Part shown: one piece after another, positions 1 to 5,107 of the stretch | Layout of the letters: every line of letters begins with the position of its first letter | Numbering within the stretch: position 1 is the stretch's first letter | Source of the DNA: an uncultured Prevotella sp. | GTDB taxonomy: Bacteria; Bacteroidota; Bacteroidia; Bacteroidales; Bacteroidaceae | Reading direction: 5' to 3' | Assembly (NCBI GenBank): GCA_934230115.1 | Contig: CAKQEI010000089.1 | Location: 1 to 7,160 of the forward strand | DNA: 7,160 nt | Position numbers and translations under genes: made by a program | Notes under the pieces: generated by a model | Told to the model about the DNA's origin: nothing | Seen by the model: the letters and a program-made list of their open reading frames with translations, nothing else | The model's database searches: none

Positions 1-135
1 TGTACAGGAATACTGAAAGTTTTTTGAAAAAAAATCACATACTGCCTTTAGCGATACATATTCGCTGAATAGTTACTTTGATAAGTAAAAAAGAGAAATA
101 ATACAAAATTAAGGCAAAAAAGTACGGTTTTTCTC
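1..135. other. AT-rich intergenic DNA, no gene seen
   Basis: No open reading frame of useful length and no RNA gene is visible. The only structure is a short inverted repeat, AGCGA (50-54) with TCGCT (62-66), and A or T runs around 20-34. The 3' end of an upstream gene may lie just outside the window, but nothing here shows it. The rest of the gene-free stretch up to 463 is covered by the promoter, small-RNA and hairpin entries; between about 240 and 375 only AT-rich DNA is seen. Confidence 0.6.
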
Positions 136-165
136 TTGTCAGTTTAAAGGAAAGTCGTACCTTTG
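136..165 (+). promoter_or_regulatory. Bacteroidetes-type promoter for a short transcript
   Basis: TTG at 136-138 is followed by 19 bases and then TACCTTTG at 158-165. This fits the Bacteroidetes primary sigma pattern (TTTG, 19-21 bases, TAnnTTTG), with C instead of T at the first -33 base. The -7 box is identical to that of the tRNA-Arg promoter in this window. Transcription would start near 172, only about 28 bases before a strong terminator stem, so the promoter appears to serve a short RNA rather than a protein gene. Confidence 0.65.
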
Positions 166-171
166 CAATGT

Positions 172-239
172 AGTTTTTTCTCATTAATTAGCTATCTGGG
201 TCTCAGCTCTTCGTGATGAAGGGTTGGGACATTTTTTTT
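172..239 (+). ncRNA. Candidate small RNA of about 68 nt
   Basis: A consensus promoter at 136-165 and an intrinsic terminator at 200-239 bracket this segment, with no start codon followed by a useful frame between them; the ATG at 168 is followed at once by TAG. The predicted RNA has a single-stranded, U-rich 5' part of about 28 nt and one 13-bp terminal stem. I do not recognise a named RNA family. Alternatives are a leader or attenuator for the gene at 464, where only read-through would reach it, or a decoy transcript. The 5' end is inferred from promoter spacing and is accurate to a few bases. Confidence 0.45.
200..239 (+). terminator. Intrinsic terminator, 13-bp stem with U8 tract
   Basis: GTCTCAGCTCTTC (200-212) pairs over its whole length with GAAGGGTTGGGAC (218-230) around a GTGAT loop, using three G-U wobbles (203-227, 206-224, 208-222). 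One A follows and then eight T (232-239). The wobbles make the stem RNA-specific: at DNA level it is not a perfect inverted repeat, and on the minus strand those pairs become C-A mismatches, so it can act only on plus-strand transcripts. Confidence 0.8.
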
Positions 240-375
240 GTAAAAAAATAACACTTACTTTTATAACTAACAATTATTTTAATCGCTAACAAAACAAAAG
301 ACTGTAGGTGTTTCGATAAAATATGTAACAAAACGTCAAATCACTTTAATTTTTCAATAAAATTACCTAAATCAC

Positions 376-406
376 TTGCTTTATAAAACTATAAAGTGTA
401 AATTTA
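376..406 (+). promoter_or_regulatory. Possible promoter of the VanZ-like gene
   Basis: TTG at 376-378, a 20-base spacer and TAAATTTA at 399-406 resemble the Bacteroidetes promoter, with the last G of the -7 box replaced by A. Transcription would start near 413, giving a leader of about 50 nt. The spacer holds a perfect inverted repeat, CTTTATA (379-385) and TATAAAG (390-396), which could be an operator but may also be chance in such AT-rich DNA. Confidence 0.4.
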
Positions 407-418
407 TGCCGAATTTAT

Positions 419-440
419 GGATATGAGCTATTTCATATCC
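419..440 (+). repeat. Inverted repeat/hairpin in the leader of the VanZ-like gene
   Basis: GGATATGA (419-426) and TCATATCC (433-440) are exact reverse complements around the 6-base loop GCTATT. The hairpin ends 23 bases before the ATG at 464 and has no T tract, so it is not an intrinsic terminator. It could stabilise the messenger, tune translation or be a protein-binding site; the sequence does not decide. Confidence 0.5.
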
Positions 441-463
441 ACAACAATTAAAATTTAGGGGTG

Positions 464-922
464 ATGAAACAGTCGCAAATTTACATATTGTCATCATCGT
501 TCAAGAAGGCTCAAATGGTATTGGGTTTTCTCTTGTTAGCTTGCGGCTGTTCTATCTACATGATTTTCCGAAACCAGGACATTGTACTAAACAAATGGTG
601 CCAATCTTTGGGCATAGCCGATTTTGTTGAGCCTATGCGCATGTCGGTAAAAGACAGCCATGTGCCCGACTTTATTCTATACAGCTTGCCTGACGGACTT
701 TATTGCGCTTCGTACATACTGCTGATGGATGCCGCGTGGGAGGGCAAGGGGCTTTCAAGAAACATTGCCGTCGCACTAATACCTTCGGTTGCTATCATGC
801 ACGAGATTGCGCAAGGCATAGGATGGGCAAGGGGCACATTCGACATCTGCGACCTAATATTCTACGCCTTGCCCTTGGCTCTGTATTTCACATGGCACAA
901 ATCAGCTCTCAAAAAAGAATAA
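464..922 (+). CDS. VanZ-like small integral membrane protein
   Basis: About 152 residues with four hydrophobic stretches (roughly 18-35, 69-89, 100-118 and 128-144), so an inner-membrane protein. The segment HEIAQGIGWARGTFDICDL (residues 113-131) resembles the VanZ family signature, in which a Glu, a Gln and later Asp residues sit next to a membrane helix: here E114, Q117, G124, D127 and D130. VanZ-family proteins are membrane proteins of mostly unknown role; a few give low-level teicoplanin resistance, but nothing nearby suggests that here. A GTG at 461 lies directly before the ATG at 464; I prefer the ATG, though the GTG would add one residue. No clear Shine-Dalgarno site is seen beyond a too-close AGGGG. 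The next gene starts 52 bases downstream with no terminator or good promoter between, so the two are probably co-transcribed. Confidence 0.7.
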   Translation: MKQSQIYILSSSFKKAQMVLGFLLLACGCSIYMIFRNQDIVLNKWCQSLGIADFVEPMRMSVKDSHVPDFILYSLPDGLYCASYILLMDAAWEGKGLSRNIAVALIPSVAIMHEIAQGIGWARGTFDICDLIFYALPLALYFTWHKSALKKE

Positions 923-974
923 ACATTATATTTTTCAATAACAATTATAACCTAACACACTAAACCAAACAATT

Positions 975-2741
975 ATGAAAAAGTTATTTTTTCCTTTGTT
1001 TCTGATAGCATTGTTTGCTATTGGATTCGCAGCTTCTGATTTACCTGACGTAGGCAACACCGACAAACCTGCCGACTTGCAAAACGCAGAAGGTATTATC
1101 ACCGTCAAGACAGACATAGGCGACTGGGACGCTGCCTATCTCACAAAGTTGGGCTATTTCTGCTACAAAGAGGTGGTTGACGACGAAATGGAAGGCACAG
1201 AGGGGCTCTACCGCTCTGTCACCTACATGCCAGAAAACAGCACCGAGATGGTGAGCCTCATATCTACAAGAGAGGGCAACATACCAACACAGATGGTTAC
1301 CAACAGCGGCATAGTATACTTCAGCTTCCCCAACGACTCTATACTTGAGCTTCTTTACGACGACGGCAACGATGTGACCATGCTCGACAGCATTGCCTAC
1401 AGCAAAGAGGACCTGCTGAAGCTTTCTTCGGGCACCGACCCATTCAAGGCTACTCTATCAGCAGCTGTCTCGCTACTTGAGAAGAACAAGTCGCACCTGA
1501 CTCAGGCACAGGTGATTAAGAAATATTGCGATGTATTCAAGCAGGTGAGCGTTCTCGTCTACGGCAAGAACGAACAGCTCATCAAGGACCTCATCAAGGG
1601 CGCAACGGGCAACTATCAGTTTGCCGACAAGATTAAAGAGTGGTATGATAAATACATCAACCAAAGTGTATGCAACACCCTTTGTTTGTGGACTGGCAAG
1701 GCTACATTCAAGGTAGGTGGCTCGTCATGCACTCTGAGCGGCACTATATGGTGCCCGTCTAAGGACTACAACAAATATGGCACCTATGGCATCGTGTGCG
1801 ACGCCGACCCTGCAAAGCTCACTGTGGGCAACGCTGAATACGAGGGCACTGGCACTCAGCCTAAAAACAAGCTGAGCTACAGCGTTGACTTCCGCGGATT
1901 CAAGCCCAACACCACCTACTACTACAGAGCTTTCTACAAGTTTAACAGCAGCGATCACGGCAACATCACTCCAAGACATGGCAGTCCTACCGACGAGGTG
2001 ATTTACGACACTACCATCAAGACATTCACCACTGGCGACAACATTCTTACGGTAGATGTGGTTATGTGTATCGACGTGACTGGCAGTATGAGCGGCATCA
2101 TCAACACCGTTAAGGCCAACGCCATCTCATTCTACGACTCATTCAAGCAGTCTTGCGACGAGGAAGGCATACAGCTTGCGGCACTCAACTCACAGGTGAT
2201 TGCTTTCCGCGACAAGAACGAGGATAGTAACTGGCTTGAGACAAGCCCCACCTACTCATTGCCCGGACAGAAGGACGACTTCAACAACTTCGTAAACGCA
2301 TTGTACGCCGATGGCGGTGGCGACACCGCTGAAAGTGGACTTGAGGCCTTGGAGGCTGCATTCAACAAGACCGACTGGGGCACCGACGACGGCTACCATC
2401 GACAGGTTATCATCCTCTGGACCGATGCGCCATATCTCATCAACACCGACTCGCAGGTATTTTCTGATGTGACATTAGACGGACTGAAAGCCAAGTGGAA
2501 CATAATGCCTTCTGGCAGACGTTTCATTCTGTTTGCACCTAATGGCACCGACTATAACGGAGGAAGCTGGGAGAATTTCGACGGATGGACCAATGTCATC
2601 CACGAGACCAACATCAGTAGTGGCTTCAACGACTTTGAGTACATCCTTAAGTCGATTATCGGTGAGCTGACAAGCAAGGGCAAGGCTCCTTGGACCAAGG
2701 CTCCTGCCACGGTAACAACTATCTGGCGTCCGAATTATTAA
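975..2741 (+). CDS. Exported von Willebrand factor A (vWA) domain protein
   Basis: 588 residues. The start gives a signal peptide (KK, a hydrophobic core, then an Ala-Ala-Ser cleavage-like site near residues 19-22). There is no lipobox Cys, so it is probably a periplasmic or secreted soluble protein. Residues about 22-230 match no family I know and include a Lys-rich, helix-prone part (about 160-225). Residues about 233-355 look like an Ig/fibronectin-III-type beta domain, ending in a run typical of such strands (PNTTYYYRAFYKF). From about 360 to 575 lies a vWA domain with all MIDAS elements: D367-V-T-G-S371, T451 in GGDTAES, and D484 in WTDAP, so divalent metal binding and ligand adhesion are likely. 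No type IX sorting domain or anchor is obvious at the C-terminus. The start follows an A-rich leader. The ligand and process are unknown; the partner may be the VanZ-like membrane protein encoded just upstream. Confidence 0.85.
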   Translation: MKKLFFPLFLIALFAIGFAASDLPDVGNTDKPADLQNAEGIITVKTDIGDWDAAYLTKLGYFCYKEVVDDEMEGTEGLYRSVTYMPENSTEMVSLISTREGNIPTQMVTNSGIVYFSFPNDSILELLYDDGNDVTMLDSIAYSKEDLLKLSSGTDPFKATLSAAVSLLEKNKSHLTQAQVIKKYCDVFKQVSVLVYGKNEQLIKDLIKGATGNYQFADKIKEWYDKYINQSVCNTLCLWTGKATFKVGGSSCTLSGTIWCPSKDYNKYGTYGIVCDADPAKLTVGNAEYEGTGTQPKNKLSYSVDFRGFKPNTTYYYRAFYKFNSSDHGNITPRHGSPTDEVIYDTTIKTFTTGDNILTVDVVMCIDVTGSMSGIINTVKANAISFYDSFKQSCDEEGIQLAALNSQVIAFRDKNEDSNWLETSPTYSLPGQKDDFNNFVNALYADGGGDTAESGLEALEAAFNKTDWGTDDGYHRQVIILWTDAPYLINTDSQVFSDVTLDGLKAKWNIMPSGRRFILFAPNGTDYNGGSWENFDGWTNVIHETNISSGFNDFEYILKSIIGELTSKGKAPWTKAPATVTTIWRPNY

Positions 2742-2794
2742 TATTCGTATAAGTAGATGTTCACAATTATCTTTATATGTGAGCGGCAATATGT

Positions 2795-2826
2795 AGGAGA
2801 GTATGGCAAGGATGCCATACTCTCCT
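2795..2826 (+). terminator. 14-bp hairpin after the vWA gene
   Basis: AGGAGAGTATGGCA (2795-2808) pairs perfectly with TGCCATACTCTCCT (2813-2826) around an AGGA loop, 53 bases after the stop codon. The plus strand continues GTTAAATGC, a poor U tract, so it is either a weak intrinsic terminator or a 3' stabilising hairpin for the upstream messenger. On the minus strand there is no T run either. Confidence 0.5.
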
Positions 2827-2835
2827 GTTAAATGC

Positions 2836-2867
2836 AAAAAGAGGATATTACCGTTGGTAATATCCTC
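2836..2867 (-). terminator. Intrinsic terminator of tRNA-Arg
   Basis: GAGGATATTACC (2841-2852) pairs perfectly with GGTAATATCCTC (2856-2867) around a 3-base loop. Read on the minus strand, the stem begins 13 bases after the tRNA 3' end and is followed by TTTTTG, so it fits an intrinsic terminator for the tRNA transcript. On the plus strand the following TCTATTTAG is only a weak U tract, but the element may also catch read-through from the vWA gene. Confidence 0.75.
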
Positions 2868-2880
2868 TCTATTTAGTCTG

Positions 2881-2954
2881 TGACTCCGGCAGGATTCAAA
2901 CCTGCAACCTTCTGATCCGTAGTCAGATGCTCTATTCAGTTGAGCTACGGAGCC
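2881..2954 (-). tRNA. tRNA-Arg (anticodon ACG)
   Basis: The minus strand folds as a 74-nt cloverleaf. The acceptor GGCTCCG/CGGAGTC has one G-U pair, the D stem is GCTC/GAGC, the anticodon stem TCTGA/TCAGA holds loop CTACGGA with anticodon ACG, the variable loop has five bases (AGGTT), and the T stem GCAGG/CCTGC has loop TTTGAAT. The discriminator base is A and CCA is not encoded (ACA follows the stem), so the 3' end must be completed enzymatically. Anticodon ACG is normally edited to ICG and reads CGU, CGC and CGA. The gene stands alone, with its own promoter (2996-3026) and terminator (2836-2867), opposite in direction to both neighbouring operons. Confidence 0.95.
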
Positions 2955-2995
2955 AATCCCTATGAGCAATAAGCGTTGTTGCTTGATTGCGGGTG

Positions 2996-3026
2996 CAAAG
3001 GTATAACTTTTTTCTTTAATTCCAAA
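2996..3026 (-). promoter_or_regulatory. Consensus promoter of tRNA-Arg
   Basis: On the minus strand TTTG (3026-3023), a 19-base spacer and TACCTTTG (3003-2996) match the Bacteroidetes promoter at every consensus position. The start would be near 2989, leaving a leader of about 35 nt before the mature 5' end at 2954 for RNase P to remove. It faces away from the etf promoter, about 120 bases off. Confidence 0.85.
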
Positions 3027-3075
3027 ACTTTTCGAACTTTTTTTTCAAAACAACCGAATTTTATATCAATTTACC

Positions 3076-3131
3076 TGCACAAAACACCTATTTTGTGCAT
3101 AAACCGTGCTCATAACAAGGCTTTTTGTGCA
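3076..3131. promoter_or_regulatory. Three-copy operator-like motif upstream of the etf promoter
   Basis: The 9-mer TTTTGTGCA occurs at 3091-3099 and 3123-3131, and its reverse complement TGCACAAAA at 3076-3084. The first two copies form a perfect inverted repeat around CACCTA; the two same-strand copies extend to a shared 10-mer (TTTTGTGCAT) spaced 32 bases apart, about three DNA turns. The last copy ends 16 bases before the -33 box of the etf promoter. There is no T tract suited to a terminator. This is the layout of binding sites for a dimeric regulator, possibly an activator given the upstream position; the regulator is not in the window. Confidence 0.5.
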
Positions 3132-3144
3132 TTTTTAAAGCCTT
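3117..3144. repeat. 8-bp inverted repeat just upstream of the etf -33 box
   Basis: AAGGCTTT (3117-3124) and AAAGCCTT (3137-3144) are exact reverse complements separated by 12 bases that include most of the third TTTTGTGCA copy. It ends 3 bases before the -33 TTTG. It may be a second operator or a cruciform-prone site overlapping the motif cluster. Confidence 0.45.
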
Positions 3145-3147
3145 ATA

Positions 3148-3179
3148 TTTGGCTGCGTAACATAAAGTTATTACTTTTG
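3148..3179 (+). promoter_or_regulatory. Consensus promoter of the etfB-etfA-acd operon
   Basis: TTTG (3148-3151), a 20-base spacer and TACTTTTG (3172-3179) match the Bacteroidetes TTTG/TAnnTTTG consensus exactly. The predicted start near 3186 gives a short AT-rich leader of about 30 nt. This also fixes the etfB start: the same frame is open back to an ATG at 2976, but that would place the promoter and the operator-like motifs inside the gene. Confidence 0.85.
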
Positions 3180-3215
3180 CAACACAGAATTTACAATAAT
3201 AATTATATATATTAT

Positions 3216-4085
3216 ATGAGTTTGAAAATTGTTGTACTTGCCAAGCAAGTACCCGACACACGAAATGTCGGCAAAGACGCTATGACCGCTGAAGGCACCG
3301 TCAACCGTGCTGCCCTTCCGGCAATCTTCAATCCAGAAGATTTGAATGCGTTGGAGCAGGCTCTGCGCCTCAAGGAGCAGAACCCAGGTTCAACAGTAGG
3401 TATATTGACTATGGGTCCTCCCCGTGCCGCTGAGGTCATCCGCCAGGGTCTTTACCGTGGTGCCGACACCGGATGGTTGCTCTCCGACCGCTTGTTTGCA
3501 GGTGCCGACACCCTCGCCACCTCCTACGCTCTCGCCACAGCCATTCAGAAGATTGGCAATGTGGACGTGGTTATCGGTGGTCGCCAGGCCATTGATGGCG
3601 ATACAGCCCAGGTGGGTCCGCAGGTTGCACAGAAGCTCGGCCTCTCGCAGGTCACCTATGCTGAGGAGATTCTCAAGTGCGAGGACGGAAAGCTCACTAT
3701 CCGCCGCCACATCGACGGTGGTGTGGAGACAGTAGAGGCTCCCATGCCGCTCGTAGTCACCGTCACTGGCTCTGCAGCTCCTTGCCGTCCTGCCAACGCC
3801 AAGCTCGTGATGAAGTACAAGCGTGCCACAGCTCCTATGGAGCGCAAGCCCGAGGACAAGTACAACTATCTGTATGAGGAGCGTCCCTATCTCACTCTCA
3901 ACCAGTGGAGCGTTGCCGATGTTGACGGCGATCCAAAGCAGTGTGGCCTCAGCGGCTCACCCACCAAGGTGAAGGCTGTCAAGAACATTGTGTTCCAGGC
4001 CAAGGAGAGCAAGAGCCTCACAGGCAGCGATGCCGATATCGAGGGTTTGATCAAGGAATTGTTGGACGAAAAAATCATTGGATAA
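3216..4085 (+). CDS. etfB: Electron transfer flavoprotein subunit beta
   Basis: 289 residues, slightly longer than typical EtfB (about 250-265). Homology begins at the first residues (MSLKIVVLAKQVPDT), and the promoter at 3148-3179 supports this start rather than the in-frame ATG 80 codons upstream. EtfB pairs with EtfA in a soluble FAD heterodimer that shuttles electrons for acyl-CoA dehydrogenases. The motif GGRQAIDGDTAQVGP (about 121-135) matches the nucleotide-binding loop of EtfB. As I recall, the DGDTAQVGP form is typical of clostridial bifurcating ETFs, whose beta subunit carries a second FAD, whereas the human form is IDDDCNQTG. The conserved REIDGG segment reads RHIDGG, with H165 in place of Glu. 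The stop overlaps the etfA start by one base. Function as an ETF subunit is secure; bifurcation is inference. Confidence 0.95.
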   Translation: MSLKIVVLAKQVPDTRNVGKDAMTAEGTVNRAALPAIFNPEDLNALEQALRLKEQNPGSTVGILTMGPPRAAEVIRQGLYRGADTGWLLSDRLFAGADTLATSYALATAIQKIGNVDVVIGGRQAIDGDTAQVGPQVAQKLGLSQVTYAEEILKCEDGKLTIRRHIDGGVETVEAPMPLVVTVTGSAAPCRPANAKLVMKYKRATAPMERKPEDKYNYLYEERPYLTLNQWSVADVDGDPKQCGLSGSPTKVKAVKNIVFQAKESKSLTGSDADIEGLIKELLDEKIIG

Positions 4086-5107
4086 TGAACAACGTATTTG
4101 TATATTGCGAGATAGAAGGCACTCAGGTTCAGGAAGTGTCTCAGGAGCTTCTCACCAAGGGTCGCAAGCTCGCCAACCAGCTTGGCGTCGACCTCAACGC
4201 CATCGTTGCCGGCACAGGCATCAAGGGTAAGGTGGAGGATCAGATTCTGCCTTATGGTGTCGACAAACTTTTTGTGTTCGACGCCGAGGGCCTCTTCCCC
4301 TACACATCGGCTCCGCACACCGACATTATGGTGAACCTCTTCAAGGAGGAGAAGCCGCAGATTGCGCTCATGGGTGCAACAGTTATTGGCCGCGACCTCG
4401 GTCCGCGCGTTTCGTCATCGCTCACAAGCGGCTTGACTGCCGACTGCACAGAGCTTGAGATTGGCGACTACGACGACAAGAAGAGCGGCACCCACTACGA
4501 CAACCTGCTCTATCAGATTCGTCCGGCTTTCGGTGGCAACATCGTGGCTACTATCGTCAATCCCGACCACCGTCCGCAGATGGCCACCGTGCGCAGCGGC
4601 GTGATGCAGAAGGCTCTCTACGAGGGTGAGGCAAAGGGCGAGGTTGTCTACCCAGACGTGGCTAAGTATGTGCCAGAGGCCGACTTCGTGGTTAAGGTGC
4701 TCGACCGCCACGTGGAGGCTGCCAAGCACAACCTCAAGGGTGCTCCCATCGTTGTGGCTGGAGGCTATGGCGTTGGCTCAAAGGAGAACTTCGACATGCT
4801 CTTCCAGCTTGCCAAGGAACTTCATGGTGAGGTGGGCGCAAGCCGTGCCGCTGTAGACGCTGGCTGGTGCGACCACGACCGTCAGATTGGTCAGACTGGC
4901 GTAACTGTCCACCCGAAGGTTTACATCGCCTGCGGCATCTCAGGACAGATTCAACACATCGCCGGTATGCAGGACTCTGGCATCATCATCTCTGTGAACA
5001 ACGACCCCGACGCTCCCATCAACAAGATTGCCGACTATGTGATTACAGGCACTGTAGAGGAAGTGTTGCCGAAACTCATCAAGTACTATAAAGCGAATAA
5101 TAAGTAA
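4085..5107 (+). CDS. etfA: Electron transfer flavoprotein subunit alpha
   Basis: 340 residues, normal for the family. The start ATG overlaps the etfB stop (TAATG), implying translational coupling; the frame is open 48 codons further upstream but that part is etfB read out of frame. The C-terminal FAD domain is clear: GGYGVGSKENFDMLFQLA (about 226-243), VGASRAAVDAGW (about 250-261), QIGQTGVTVHPKVYIACGIS (267-286) and GQIQHIAGMQDS, then NNDPDAPI. S253, R254 and T271 match human S248, R249 and T266, which contact the flavin or lie near it. The usual GGRG Arg (human R223) is Tyr228 here, an unusual change considered in the findings. The N-terminal half (about 1-200) is the more variable domain that packs with EtfB. 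The protein works in the cytoplasm with EtfB and the dehydrogenase encoded next. Confidence 0.95.
   Translation: MNNVFVYCEIEGTQVQEVSQELLTKGRKLANQLGVDLNAIVAGTGIKGKVEDQILPYGVDKLFVFDAEGLFPYTSAPHTDIMVNLFKEEKPQIALMGATVIGRDLGPRVSSSLTSGLTADCTELEIGDYDDKKSGTHYDNLLYQIRPAFGGNIVATIVNPDHRPQMATVRSGVMQKALYEGEAKGEVVYPDVAKYVPEADFVVKVLDRHVEAAKHNLKGAPIVVAGGYGVGSKENFDMLFQLAKELHGEVGASRAAVDAGWCDHDRQIGQTGVTVHPKVYIACGISGQIQHIAGMQDSGIIISVNNDPDAPINKIADYVITGTVEEVLPKLIKYYKANNK

Noticed and set aside
464..922. Glycopeptide resistance by a true VanZ.
   Set aside because: Only family-level similarity is seen, with no van genes or mobile element nearby; an intrinsic Gram-negative membrane role is more likely.
920..974. A separate promoter for the vWA gene (TATATTTT at 927-934).
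   Set aside because: No TTTG-like box lies 19-21 bases upstream and the -7 match is poor; co-transcription with the upstream gene is simpler.
2475..2969. Minus-strand frame beginning across the tRNA, with a peptide containing VAQLNRASDYGSEG.
   Set aside because: This is the well-known false translation of a tRNA gene; the frame then runs antisense through the vWA gene and both hairpins.
3076..3099. Terminator hairpin upstream of etfB.
   Set aside because: The 9-bp inverted repeat is followed by TAAACC rather than a T run on the plus strand and has no T run on the minus strand; no gene ends here.
2976..3215. An 80-codon N-terminal extension of EtfB from an upstream in-frame ATG.
   Set aside because: EtfB homology begins at ATG 3216, and the extension overlaps the etf promoter, the repeated motifs and the tRNA promoter.
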